Positions 1 through 8,085 are shown, numbered from the stretch's first letter. The stretch is 11,579 nt of DNA from Holosporales bacterium (GCA_031263345.1 JAISFY010000076.1:1-11579), one strand, 5' to 3'. Notes: generated by a model from the sequence alone, not told the origin. Made by a program: numbers and translations.

Positions 1-230
1 AAAACGAAGATCTAAGATGTCACTATTTCAACGGGGCTTAAGGATGATGAGTTGTGTATTTGTTGGTGTTCAATTTGTACATGAGTTATGGGAGTGCTCC
101 CAACTTGTAGGGTGGTGAGGGTAGAATCCACCAGATATGCGAACCACAACCGTACGGAGGATTCGCATAATTTAATTGTACTCCAAAAATATAAGACCAC
201 CAGTACCGCTGAGATTATTCAAGCATGTAA
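1..230. other. Non-coding stretch with a structured island
   Basis: No gene could be supported here. The minus-strand gene that ends at 231 points into it. The section from about 81 to 170 is visibly GC-richer (about half G+C) than its surroundings and packed with inverted repeats, described in a separate entry. Short open frames cross the region on both strands, but they have no recognisable protein features and no convincing ribosome binding site. The outer parts (1-80 and 171-230) are ordinary AT-rich sequence in which I see no signal, and no clear intrinsic terminator (GC stem followed by a T run) for the neighbouring gene. Confidence 0.55.
84..169. repeat. Cluster of nested inverted repeats (possible palindromic element or structured RNA)
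   Basis: Three hairpin-capable elements lie side by side. TGGGAG at 89-94 mirrors CTCCCA at 97-102, with AGTT (84-87) and AACT (102-105) able to extend a variant of the stem. GGTGG at 111-115 mirrors CCACC at 128-132. TATGCGAA at 136-143 mirrors TTCGCATA at 162-169, with the self-complementary CCGTACGG (150-157) in its loop. Alternative pairings also exist: GAATCC at 125-130 with GGATTC at 159-164. Such density is typical of structured RNAs or of small dispersed palindromic elements like those known in Rickettsia. I do not recognise a family: tRNA, 5S rRNA, tmRNA and SRP RNA signatures were looked for and not found. Strand is unknown. Confidence 0.4.
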
Positions 231-2357
231 TCATAGAATTGCGGCTCTCGGGTATACAGTGCCTCGTAAGTATTTTTGTAATAAATTTAGCAAATTGACT
301 TTAACAGCCCAATCAGCTTGGTCGGTGAGTTCGCCACTGGCAAAAAACCAGCCAACCCCAGTACTAAGAGTTTCGAACCTGTTTATAAGGAATTCAATAT
401 TTTGGAGACGAATGCTTCCATTTGCAATAATGAAGTTTCTCGAATTGTCTGTCGCAATCACTTTGTATCTATCTGACCCCATACTCTGACTTTGATAACC
501 ATCCCTTTCAAAAGCGGCTACTTGAAATCTGTGAGCATCGAGATAGGAGACCATTTCAGTATACTCAGGAATCGTCAGAGCATCCAATAGTGTAGTGCTC
601 CTTATTACACCCGCTCCATAAGGAACTATTTTCGCTAAGATATTTGTCGGTATTTGATTCAAAATAGTGACTAACGAATGGAGTCCAAAATTATTCATTA
701 CATATTCGATAGTTTTTAAATGCTGTCTAAGTAATGGTTGATATTGACTGTTCTGCAGGGTAAAAAAGAGATTAACAGCCTGCCAATAAAGAATATCTTT
801 TGCAATGCTTTCAGGGAAAACATTTGGATTGCTGCCAACGATTGTTCCCAGCGACTGTCGTACCATAAGCTGCGCGATACGCGATGTATTGTCTGGGCTA
901 AATTTTGAACTAAACTGTTGAGGCGAAATGCTATCATTTTCCAGGAACTTCTTCGCTTCTTTGAAGGCAAATAGTTTATCAACAAAATCGGAGAACAGGG
1001 CTCCGAGAGAACCATTACAATGCTTTGTTTGTGGCCAAACTTCGCGACAAAAATATGGGAGAGATTCAAATCTCGAGGCCATGTTATATGCCCAGCGAAA
1101 ATCATTAACCTGCTGAAATAGAGGGGCCAAGCATAAATTAACGATATTTTCTATTAGATCTGGATTGGTAGTAGAAGTTGGATCTGGATCGGTAGTAAAA
1201 GTCTCTGATTCAACATTGAATCCTAGGATTACCCTTTGAGCCGCGGCTTTAATAGCATTTTCATCTCCTGTATCCGATACATAGAAAACATTGTCTCTGC
1301 CTCTGGTTTTATCCCTTACAGCAAGAATTGCAATATTTTTAAAGAATTTAAGTGTTTGATCGATGAAATCCTGAATTCCATTAGCAATTGGAGATATCAT
1401 CGAAGCTCTCAATAATTCCTGAAGAATTAAAATCATAACTGGTCTTATTTCTGGTGTCATTCCTTGGTAATTAGATACCATCTCCATTACTCTCGGTAGA
1501 ACAGGTTTAATATTGTCATCATTATACTGACCTGAAACAAGGTCTGCCATTCCAGGAAATTTGCTGAAAAATATTGGTCTCACGCTCCTGACGTCATTTA
1601 AAATATCATCTATCATCGTGAGGAGAACAACTAAGCATAAGTTAAGCGTTTCATTAAATTTCTCTTTCAGAGCGGCTTTGTCTTGCGCTGTATCAAGGAT
1701 CGAGATCAGATATGTACAAATCGATTGTGCACATTCCTTACTTTCCTCCGTTATATCTCGTTCGATGTCAACCGTGGTTTGCAAAGCACTATTGATTTCA
1801 GTTTTAATTTCATCAAAATCAGTTTCATCTGGAATTTCAGCTATCCACAGTCCTTCAATGGTAGATCTATGCCTAATTAATGAAATTCTTCCTCTTAAAC
1901 GATCGACGATGGGGAGCATATGTATTCTATGGATGAATGATATAGTATCACCAGCAACGGAAGTAAATTCATCGGGCCAGTAATGAGTACACTTGTAATC
2001 ACGTCCAATGGCATCGATACGACTTTGTAAGTCATTAAGTGAACAAGGATTTTCCCATAAGTGATACGCAAATAGGGTCAAAAAAAGTTTCAGATGAGCC
2101 GGATAATCACTGGCTTGAGACACCTGAAGGAGTAGTTTTTGGATGTGCTCCGAATGAGTATTTGTTATAAATTGCTTTAAGCTCGGTTTTAATACTTCCA
2201 GAACTAATGTCATATCTGCAGGATTGATATCCAGACTCTCTTTGGCCAGTTCTCTTCGTAATTCCAAATCGGATGTAACTGCTGCCCCATATGAACTAAA
2301 TGAACAAAATGTCACTACCGAAACTTGGCAAATCAATTTGCCCAAAACATTTTTCAT
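231..2357 (-). CDS. Large exported protein of unknown function
   Basis: I do not recognise a family. The frame is open from a GTG at 2387 (718 codons), with ATGs at 2375 and 2357. I prefer 2357 (708 residues): it has a GGGGAAG ribosome-binding-like sequence just upstream, and it gives a good signal peptide, with Lys at positions 2 and 7, a hydrophobic stretch to about residue 20 and a small-residue cleavage region around SSYGAA. The mature part looks mostly alpha-helical and soluble, without further convincing membrane segments, and has several cysteines that could form disulfides after export. A 24-bp imperfect tandem duplication (1157-1204) gives a short Thr/Asp/Pro-rich linker near residues 385-400, perhaps separating two helical halves. 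It lies alone on its strand, 111-141 bases below the DUF1015 stop. A periplasmic, surface or secreted host-interaction protein is possible but unproven. Confidence is high for a real gene and low for any role. Confidence 0.85.
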   Translation of the reverse strand: MKNVLGKLICQVSVVTFCSFSSYGAAVTSDLELRRELAKESLDINPADMTLVLEVLKPSLKQFITNTHSEHIQKLLLQVSQASDYPAHLKLFLTLFAYHLWENPCSLNDLQSRIDAIGRDYKCTHYWPDEFTSVAGDTISFIHRIHMLPIVDRLRGRISLIRHRSTIEGLWIAEIPDETDFDEIKTEINSALQTTVDIERDITEESKECAQSICTYLISILDTAQDKAALKEKFNETLNLCLVVLLTMIDDILNDVRSVRPIFFSKFPGMADLVSGQYNDDNIKPVLPRVMEMVSNYQGMTPEIRPVMILILQELLRASMISPIANGIQDFIDQTLKFFKNIAILAVRDKTRGRDNVFYVSDTGDENAIKAAAQRVILGFNVESETFTTDPDPTSTTNPDLIENIVNLCLAPLFQQVNDFRWAYNMASRFESLPYFCREVWPQTKHCNGSLGALFSDFVDKLFAFKEAKKFLENDSISPQQFSSKFSPDNTSRIAQLMVRQSLGTIVGSNPNVFPESIAKDILYWQAVNLFFTLQNSQYQPLLRQHLKTIEYVMNNFGLHSLVTILNQIPTNILAKIVPYGAGVIRSTTLLDALTIPEYTEMVSYLDAHRFQVAAFERDGYQSQSMGSDRYKVIATDNSRNFIIANGSIRLQNIEFLINRFETLSTGVGWFFASGELTDQADWAVKVNLLNLLQKYLRGTVYPRAAIL
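1157..1204 (-). repeat. 24-bp imperfect tandem duplication inside the exported-protein gene
   Basis: Two adjacent 24-base units, 1157-1180 and 1181-1204, match at about 20 of 24 positions (both begin GATCTGGAT and share GGTAGTA). The unit length is a multiple of three, so the frame is kept. On the minus strand it encodes a repeated Thr-Thr-(Asp/Asn)-Pro-Asp type motif, a likely flexible linker. It looks like a recent duplication of eight codons. Confidence 0.8.
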
Positions 2358-2404
2358 CGAACACTTCCCCAACATGTGTCTAATCACTTCTCTAAGCTTA
2401 ATAC

Positions 2405-2436
2405 AGTATACTATACACTCTCTGGAAAATCATCAA
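2405..2436 (-). promoter_or_regulatory. Possible promoter of the exported-protein gene
   Basis: On the minus strand TTGATG (2431-2436) could act as a -35 box. The overlapping TATAGT (2410-2415) and TATACT (2405-2410) are candidate -10 boxes. The spacing is 15 or 20 bases to those hexamers and 17 to the intermediate TAGTAT, so no single pairing is ideal. The start at 2357 lies about 45 bases downstream. The -10 area sits in the palindrome AGTATACT. In AT-rich DNA such matches are common, so this is only a candidate. Confidence 0.3.
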
Positions 2437-2460
2437 TTATTTATGGAGAATAGTGGAAAA

Positions 2461-2475
2461 TTAATGTTTTATTAA
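2461..2475. promoter_or_regulatory. TTAA-N7-TTAA, CtrA-box-like site
   Basis: TTAA at 2461-2464 and TTAA at 2472-2475 are separated by exactly seven bases, the format recognised by the response regulator CtrA in alphaproteobacteria. It lies in the short gap upstream of the exported-protein gene, beyond its candidate -35 box; a further TTAA follows at 2479-2482. The presence of a ChpT-like gene in the same window makes a CtrA pathway likely in this organism. The motif is low in information and this gap is very AT-rich, so chance is a serious alternative. Confidence 0.25.
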
Positions 2476-2498
2476 GGTTTAACTAAAAAAATAATCGC

Positions 2499-3572
2499 TT
2501 ATAATTTTGTCATAACAAATCCGTCGATTATTTTTGGTTCAAACCATGTAGAGGTTGGAGGAAATTTTTTTCCATCCTTGATTGTATTAAGGAATTCATA
2601 AATCTCTATATTCGGAATGAAGATAATTGCCGAACTGTTGCAGTATAGTGCAAAGATTTTGGCTGTGTCATTTAAAGTTAACGCCCCTGGTAATGGGAAA
2701 ACCTTGTTGGCCGTATCAATTATTCCGAATGATGAACAGATTATGTCGTTCTCTATCGCCTCATGGAATGATGCATTTTCGTGAATGTTATATTTAAAAA
2801 TCACTCGATACGTCTCTCCATTACGCAGTTTTATTATCGTTGCATTAATGCATTCCGGGTCCGTATCTAATTTTTCTAGAGCACAATATCGCTCTATCTT
2901 TTCCTTCCAATTTGAAGCAATATTTTGTGTAATAACCCTGTGGCAACTGGCAAGAATTATCGACTCAGAATCTGTAATTGCTACCATAATGCCGGTATTT
3001 TTTTTACTCGATTCATTGAAAACGGCGAATCTGTGATGACCATCAGCTATGTATAATTTATCAATAAAAAGGAGAGAATTTTTTAAATATTGTAATTCAA
3101 GCAGATCCTTAACTTCCCAAAGAGAATATCTCGCATTATTCATATTTAATTCTATTTTAGGCTGCCTTTTTATGAAAGACTCAACGATTTCCTTTATTGA
3201 TCTTTTACCCTCGTAGAATGTTAAGATTGGATTTATTTGCATCCTGTAGGAGTCGAATATTTTCTTATAAGATAACAGCTTATCAGGATGAATTTTCTCG
3301 TTTGGGACAAAAATGCCCTTTTCATTGTAGTCTACTTCGGCAACTAATGATATGACACATTTATCGTCGTTGTGAAATTTGAGAATATATAGACCGGAAG
3401 TAGAATCAGTCTTCGCCTCCCCTCTGGCAATCTTCGTTTTTAAAAATTCCATAATTTTTGTGGTTCTAGCTACCTTGTCTTTCATATCCGAATTATCTAA
3501 AAATGATGATAAATCATTAGATGCCCAGTATTCAGATGAGAAGCTTATGAGTTTGAATTGGTTAATTTTCAT
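2499..3572 (-). CDS. DUF1015 family protein
   Basis: A 357-residue cytoplasmic protein and the last gene of the four-gene operon. It is assigned to DUF1015 from the hallmark YIADGHHRF at residues 174-182, followed by a His-Arg pair at 211-212, and from the C-terminal FPPTSTWFEPK (337-347), which matches the family's closing PPKST-type motif. A region around residues 93-120 corresponds to the family's HExT/dR block, with H95 in place. The N-terminus looks short or diverged: the usual PPYD-type motif is not evident. The family has no firmly established reaction. DUF1015 genes are often found beside serA/serC in other bacteria, and the DGHHR box recalls ParB-like free-serine kinases (SerK, SbnI), so a serine-related role is an inference. 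The ATG at 3572 overlaps the transporter stop in an ATGA junction and is preceded by GGAG at suitable spacing, implying translational coupling. It contains an A8 run at 2998-3005. Confidence 0.85.
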   Translation of the reverse strand: MKINQFKLISFSSEYWASNDLSSFLDNSDMKDKVARTTKIMEFLKTKIARGEAKTDSTSGLYILKFHNDDKCVISLVAEVDYNEKGIFVPNEKIHPDKLLSYKKIFDSYRMQINPILTFYEGKRSIKEIVESFIKRQPKIELNMNNARYSLWEVKDLLELQYLKNSLLFIDKLYIADGHHRFAVFNESSKKNTGIMVAITDSESIILASCHRVITQNIASNWKEKIERYCALEKLDTDPECINATIIKLRNGETYRVIFKYNIHENASFHEAIENDIICSSFGIIDTANKVFPLPGALTLNDTAKIFALYCNSSAIIFIPNIEIYEFLNTIKDGKKFPPTSTWFEPKIIDGFVMTKL

Positions 3573-4867
3573 GTTGTTCTCCAGCGTTTTTTATTAATTA
3601 CCATGCAAGATATAGCAGCGTTTAAAATAAGAGACGTTATAGTACGAAGTGGATCTAGGATCGGCTCGACGATTATGAGGAGCGAAAAGGCAGTTCCAAT
3701 CGGAATATTAAGCGGATTCAAAATGATAGAAATCATGGTAATGGCAACTATACCAGTCGCTCCAGATGCTGCAAAACTCGTTATAATCGCTCCAATAATG
3801 ACAAAACACAGGCTAAAAGCGGTAACTGGATCGTTGTAAAGTGACATCGTAAAAATCGTAACTAGGGAGTAATAACTAACGGCGCTTACTCGACATACCG
3901 AAATTCCAAGAGGAATTGATATATCGACTGCATTTTTCGGTAACTTAAATTGTTCATTAAGGACGGTCGCGAGGAATGGTAATGTCGCTTGATTACTGCA
4001 CGTTGAAAAAGCAATTGTTATCGGTTTTTGTAAAGCGATAAGGGATCGCTTTGCCCCAATCGGGCTGTATAAAAGAAATATAAAAAATGCGATGCTTAAG
4101 AGGCACAAGAAACATATACCAACGCTCAAACAGAAGGATTTCATCGCGCCAAAAGCATTCAAATCGATCCTAGAGAAATTGCTTAGTAGGACAAAAAACA
4201 GTCCCAGAGGAAGTATTTTAGTTTGAAATTTCAAGATGGATTTGAAACAACTCATTATAATATTTAGTGTCATTATTGAATAATTAACCGTTCTGCTATC
4301 TAATTTGGATATAGCGATTCCAATAAGGATAGAAATAGATAAAATCTGAATAATGTTTCCTTCCGCAAAAGCCCGAAATGGGTTTCGCGGAAATAATGTT
4401 ATTAAAAAATCTGAAAATTGAAATTTGTATAAAGAATTGAGAGATTCAGTCAATGAAATTTTAATAATAGATTTTTGAGTATCTTTCATTATTAAATCTG
4501 AAATTATTTTAGAATTTCTAATATCGTTACCTGGTTCCATCAATAAGCAAATTAAAGCCCCAATTATTGAGGAAATTAAGAGAGCAATAAAAATTATTAG
4601 AATAAGACGTTTAATCTTAACAGTTCTATTATCCCCAGCTGCTAGCCTAATAATACAGCTCGTTACCGATGAAAAAATTATCGGGATAGTAGATATTGAA
4701 ATAAATGTCAAGAACATTTCTCCGCCAGGTTTAGCAATATTCCCGCATCCCGGGAATGCGCTAATGACTCCAATGGCTAGAAATACGACGAGTAACGTTA
4801 TATACCCACTATTCGCGAATTTAAAAAATGCATTGAGCGTAGAGTGACTACCTGATATTTTTTTCAC
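3569..4867 (-). CDS. Divergent SDF (sodium:dicarboxylate symporter) family transporter
   Basis: A 432-residue multi-pass inner-membrane protein of the glutamate/aspartate/serine transporter (DAACS) family. The signature AFSTCSNQATLP (residues 286-297) is hairpin 1. ASGATGIVA (367-375) corresponds to hairpin 2. EPILDPLRT (401-409) is the substrate helix, keeping D405, R408 and T409, which match D394, R397 and T398 of the archaeal aspartate transporter GltPh. Unusually, the NMDGT motif of helix 7 is replaced by CRVSA (325-329), and the positions of GltPh N401 and D405 are S412 and N416. Hairpin 1 has Asn-Gln where relatives have Ser-Ser. Ion coupling and perhaps substrate are therefore likely altered. 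The start is GTG at 4867, chosen for a strong GGAGGG just upstream; it overlaps the cyclase stop (GTGA), and its own stop overlaps the DUF1015 start. Substrate is unknown; an amino acid is the best guess. Confidence 0.88.
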   Translation of the reverse strand: MKKISGSHSTLNAFFKFANSGYITLLVVFLAIGVISAFPGCGNIAKPGGEMFLTFISISTIPIIFSSVTSCIIRLAAGDNRTVKIKRLILIIFIALLISSIIGALICLLMEPGNDIRNSKIISDLIMKDTQKSIIKISLTESLNSLYKFQFSDFLITLFPRNPFRAFAEGNIIQILSISILIGIAISKLDSRTVNYSIMTLNIIMSCFKSILKFQTKILPLGLFFVLLSNFSRIDLNAFGAMKSFCLSVGICFLCLLSIAFFIFLLYSPIGAKRSLIALQKPITIAFSTCSNQATLPFLATVLNEQFKLPKNAVDISIPLGISVCRVSAVSYYSLVTIFTMSLYNDPVTAFSLCFVIIGAIITSFAASGATGIVAITMISIILNPLNIPIGTAFSLLIIVEPILDPLRTITSLILNAAISCMVINKKRWRTT

Positions 4868-7014
4868 TTTCCCTCCAAATGATTAATACCATCCCATTCA
4901 TCCGGTACCTCATTTATATACCGCTCGCAATTCTTGAGGATCGGTGCGATAGATAACTGTACCCACGGATAATTTTTTAGTATGCTCGAATAGATGTCTC
5001 TTGCTTTGGCAAACTGTCTAGCCTGGTACAGTCCAAAAGCGTCCCTCGATTTGGCAGAAAGATCGATTAATGAGTAGTATTCTTTTCCACTAACATCCCC
5101 TAGGAAGCACAGCGGTTCGAATACAGTTATTCCTGAACTTCTCCCTTTTACGGCAATTTTATCTATTACTCGAAACAATATCCCGCCGCGAGAGGCAGCT
5201 TCTATATCCTCAGAAGCCAGAATTTTGGTCCCGTAATACTTATTTGCCCCTTCCAGTCTGGAGGCTACATTTACGACATCTCCAATCGCCGTAAAATTCA
5301 TTCTATCCTGAGACCCTATATTCCCGACGACGGCCGATCCCGAATGCAATCCAATTCTAGTTGGCAGGTGAGGTTTCCCAACAGCCTTCCACTTATCATG
5401 CATGATCCTCAAAACGTCCTGGCATCTCAGACTGGCTATACAGGCATTCGTAATATGATCCTCATCAGCATTTGGCGCTCCCCATATGGCCATTATGGAA
5501 TCTCCAATGTATTTATCAATTATTCCGTTACACTTCATAATTTCTTTTGTAAGTTTATCGAAATATTCAGAAAGATGGATAATTAGGTATTCAGCAGGTA
5601 AATTTTCTGAAATCATCGAAAACTTTTCTATATCTGAAAACAAAATAGTAATATTTGCGATTTTGCCTCCTAATTCTGGCGATATGCCTTGAGCAACGAG
5701 TTTATTCACGAGATCTCTTGGGGCGTATTTTGTGAATGTTGTAACGTTCAATTTCATAGAATTCATGGCATTCGATAATTGTTGAATCTCGAGAATATTA
5801 GATTTCGGAGGGACTGGATAATTCTCTAAATCCATTTCTCCAATCGTCCTCGCAGAATCACACAACATAGTGATGGGCTTCGAGATTCGACGAGATAGTA
5901 TAAGAATGATGATCGTAGAAAATAAGAAAGTCATCAAAAATAAAAACATCATTTCTTTTGTTATATCATCAAAAAAATTTGTGAACTCACTTTGAGGAGT
6001 TATCGCAAGGACTAAAAATGGTAATCTACTAAGTTTTCCTGCGGCGACGACGTAGTCGATACCGTGAACACTAAAATTAACGTGCCCTTCATTTATCCCG
6101 ACGATGGCCTTTGCTGCTGCATCGACTACTGGATCAGAAGAATCAGTTATCTTTGCCAGCATAAATTCATGAGGATTATCACTATCTGCGACAATGCATC
6201 GCATATTATCAGCCGATGATGCCAAGATTTCATTTTTAGCGTTGATGAGATATATTTGTGAATTTTGACTCATTTGAATTGATTGAAGAATTTCTTTAAA
6301 GCTATCAAGCACGAAATCGACGCAAATGACCCCAACTACATTCGCATTGTTATCACATCCGAGTGGAGCAGATAGAGTAATTCCAATACTTTCGCTCGTT
6401 TTAAATAAATATGCATCACTCCAAATTTTAGCTTTACTGCTCTCCGTTTTGATGTACCATTCTCGCTTCGTAAAAACATTAGTTGTATTTGGGATTACTT
6501 CACTATAGACAGCTCCAAACCATTCATTAAGGTATTTCCAAGTTTCGGTGAAATTCTCGGATTTTGAATCTATTTTAATTTTCCTAATAGCGTATTTCGC
6601 ATTGGGTAACGCCCCGTTTTTCCCATTCACCTGTGGACTTGTAGGATAATCGATTTTCCGCGCCTGAAGTACTTCGCCATTTCTCAAGGTTATGTAAAAA
6701 CTCAGAATATGCGGGATATTTTTCAAAGTTTCTAAAAATAATTTACTAAATCCATGAAACTTATCTTCCGCACTTTGGTCAAAATCGTTCGCTAAAACCT
6801 CTAGGACGACTTCCATCTGATTAAAGTACGAATTGAGATAACCGATAACCGTCTTCGTTACCATGTTTGAATAGTATTCCTTTTCAAAATCAAGAATTAG
6901 CTTTTTATGAGCAGTGGAAGAATAAATAATTTCGCATGCAACCGTTATAAATATGAGCATAGAAAAAGCAAAAAGAATATCAGATCTTAATTTGCGACAC
7001 TTGAAAAAGTTCAT
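4864..7014 (-). CDS. Membrane receptor adenylate cyclase (dCache-HAMP-class III cyclase)
   Basis: A 716-residue inner-membrane receptor that should convert ATP to cAMP. It has an N-terminal membrane segment (about 13-32) and a large periplasmic double-Cache sensor (about 45-345, with typical WYIKTE and GVICVDF elements). A second membrane segment (355-374) and a HAMP linker (about 375-425) follow, then a class III cyclase domain (about 452-636) and a short helical C-terminal tail ending in the family-typical EWDGI. The catalytic set looks complete: metal-binding D461 (in LFSDIEKF) and D505, adenine-selecting K501 and D579, and transition-state N582 and R586. Adenylate rather than guanylate specificity follows from the Lys/Asp pair. 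Its ATG overlaps the binding-protein stop as TGATG, and GGAG lies ten bases upstream. Cache domains usually bind small molecules such as amino acids or organic acids, so co-expression with a binding protein and a transporter suggests nutrient sensing. Confidence 0.93.
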   Translation of the reverse strand: MNFFKCRKLRSDILFAFSMLIFITVACEIIYSSTAHKKLILDFEKEYYSNMVTKTVIGYLNSYFNQMEVVLEVLANDFDQSAEDKFHGFSKLFLETLKNIPHILSFYITLRNGEVLQARKIDYPTSPQVNGKNGALPNAKYAIRKIKIDSKSENFTETWKYLNEWFGAVYSEVIPNTTNVFTKREWYIKTESSKAKIWSDAYLFKTSESIGITLSAPLGCDNNANVVGVICVDFVLDSFKEILQSIQMSQNSQIYLINAKNEILASSADNMRCIVADSDNPHEFMLAKITDSSDPVVDAAAKAIVGINEGHVNFSVHGIDYVVAAGKLSRLPFLVLAITPQSEFTNFFDDITKEMMFLFLMTFLFSTIIILILSRRISKPITMLCDSARTIGEMDLENYPVPPKSNILEIQQLSNAMNSMKLNVTTFTKYAPRDLVNKLVAQGISPELGGKIANITILFSDIEKFSMISENLPAEYLIIHLSEYFDKLTKEIMKCNGIIDKYIGDSIMAIWGAPNADEDHITNACIASLRCQDVLRIMHDKWKAVGKPHLPTRIGLHSGSAVVGNIGSQDRMNFTAIGDVVNVASRLEGANKYYGTKILASEDIEAASRGGILFRVIDKIAVKGRSSGITVFEPLCFLGDVSGKEYYSLIDLSAKSRDAFGLYQARQFAKARDIYSSILKNYPWVQLSIAPILKNCERYINEVPDEWDGINHLEGK

Positions 7015-8045
7015 CAGATAGATTCTCCATCCTTTTTGAGGATGTCATCCACAGATAATGTGATACATCCGTTTCTGATGAATGTATTCGTCCATTCCAG
7101 TAAGGCCGTATTCTCCAGGTTAATTACAGCCGATATCAAATCCGGCTTATCTTTCAGTATTATCGGAATAAATCTGAAAAGCAGAAATGGTTTTTTTTGA
7201 ATAAGTAATTTAATTCTAAGTTCGTCTCCAATCGTTGCAGAAATATTCCCTGATACACAATCTTGAACGACATCATTCCACCAGTTATCCTCAGTTTTTA
7301 GTTTCGCAGCTGGGAATAATTTACTAGCCATTTCTTGGTAGCAGGTATTCGTTGTAGCCCCAATGGTTACATCAGCATTATTCAGCACAGATAGCAGGCT
7401 TACATTTTTAGGATTTTCTAATAATTTTCTATCAACCAAAAACGCTAGAAATATTTTATCGATGTATGGGAGACTGAATTGAACCTTTTGACTCCTTTCC
7501 TTCGTGTACGATAGGTTAGAAATCCCTATATCACCGTCTCCGTTTACTATCGAGTCAACAACAGCATTATATGTGTCATGAATTACCACGAAAGTAAGTT
7601 TACTGACTCCCATAGTTATAGCCATGTTCTTTGCGAAATCTATATCGGTCTTTTGACATAGTTTGTCTGCCGGGTTCTTGGAAAGGGTTCGTGACAGAAT
7701 GGGCCCTTTAATACAAACTTTCAGCTCTCCGCTATCTAAAATTTCTCGTAGGGTCCGGTATTTTCTTTTACATTTCTTGCCATCATCATTTCGTTTAGTT
7801 ACGAACTCAATAGTGAGGGCATTTTGCTCCTTCGATAAGGAATAGTTCCCAGAATAAGTAAATAGCAAAACTGAAATTAAGAGCAAAAAATTACTTCCAC
7901 CATTCTTTGCAGGCGATCTTTCCGTTCGTTGACCTGGCACTCGCAAGCTCGTGAACTTTCGGATATACCAGTTTCGGTAGGAATCTAATATTTTCCGAAT
8001 AACAGCGAAATTTTTAATGAAAAACATACTGTTTACTAAAAACAT
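7014..8045 (-). CDS. Amino-acid-type extracellular solute-binding protein (SBP family 3)
   Basis: A 343-residue protein, first gene of the operon. The SBP_bac_3 fold is seen from about residue 97: LREILDSGELKV, then TDIDFAKNMA, then GDGDIGISNLSY (169-180), TKERSQKVQFSLPY (181-194) and TIGDELRIK (271-279). R184 and D274 align with the Arg and Asp that grip the carboxylate and amino groups of amino acids in HisJ-type proteins, so the ligand is probably an amino acid. The N-terminus is odd: about 50 basic, non-hydrophobic residues precede a single hydrophobic segment (53-65), so it may be membrane-anchored, or the start may be misplaced. Neither ATG (8045 or 8027) has a clear ribosome binding site. 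No ABC permease or ATPase is adjacent. It could feed ligand to the co-encoded transporter or signal to the cyclase; both are inferences. An A8 run occurs at 7191-7198. Confidence 0.85.
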   Translation of the reverse strand: MFLVNSMFFIKNFAVIRKILDSYRNWYIRKFTSLRVPGQRTERSPAKNGGSNFLLLISVLLFTYSGNYSLSKEQNALTIEFVTKRNDDGKKCKRKYRTLREILDSGELKVCIKGPILSRTLSKNPADKLCQKTDIDFAKNMAITMGVSKLTFVVIHDTYNAVVDSIVNGDGDIGISNLSYTKERSQKVQFSLPYIDKIFLAFLVDRKLLENPKNVSLLSVLNNADVTIGATTNTCYQEMASKLFPAAKLKTEDNWWNDVVQDCVSGNISATIGDELRIKLLIQKKPFLLFRFIPIILKDKPDLISAVINLENTALLEWTNTFIRNGCITLSVDDILKKDGESI

Positions 8046-8085
8046 TAATCGGAAGACGTCTCTGCCGTATTCTAAATCAAATATA

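Noticed and set aside
130..172. Possible tRNA T-arm (GGTTCGCAT on the minus strand)
   Set aside because: The loop lacks the conserved A58 position and the flanking bases do not form the five-pair stem or a cloverleaf.
12..200. Minus-strand open frame of 62 codons in the left non-coding region
   Set aside because: It has no recognisable motif, no ribosome binding site, and crosses the inverted-repeat island, whose structure explains the sequence better than a protein does.
88..489. Plus-strand open frame of 133 codons
   Set aside because: It runs through the hairpin island and then overlaps the 3' end of the exported-protein gene on the other strand; there are no protein features.
716..1105. 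Minus-strand open frame of 129 codons in another frame
   Set aside because: It is wholly inside the exported-protein gene and composed like an out-of-frame shadow.
2388..2498. Intrinsic terminator after the DUF1015 gene
   Set aside because: Only AT-rich weak pairings are seen; there is no GC-containing stem followed by a T run on the minus strand.
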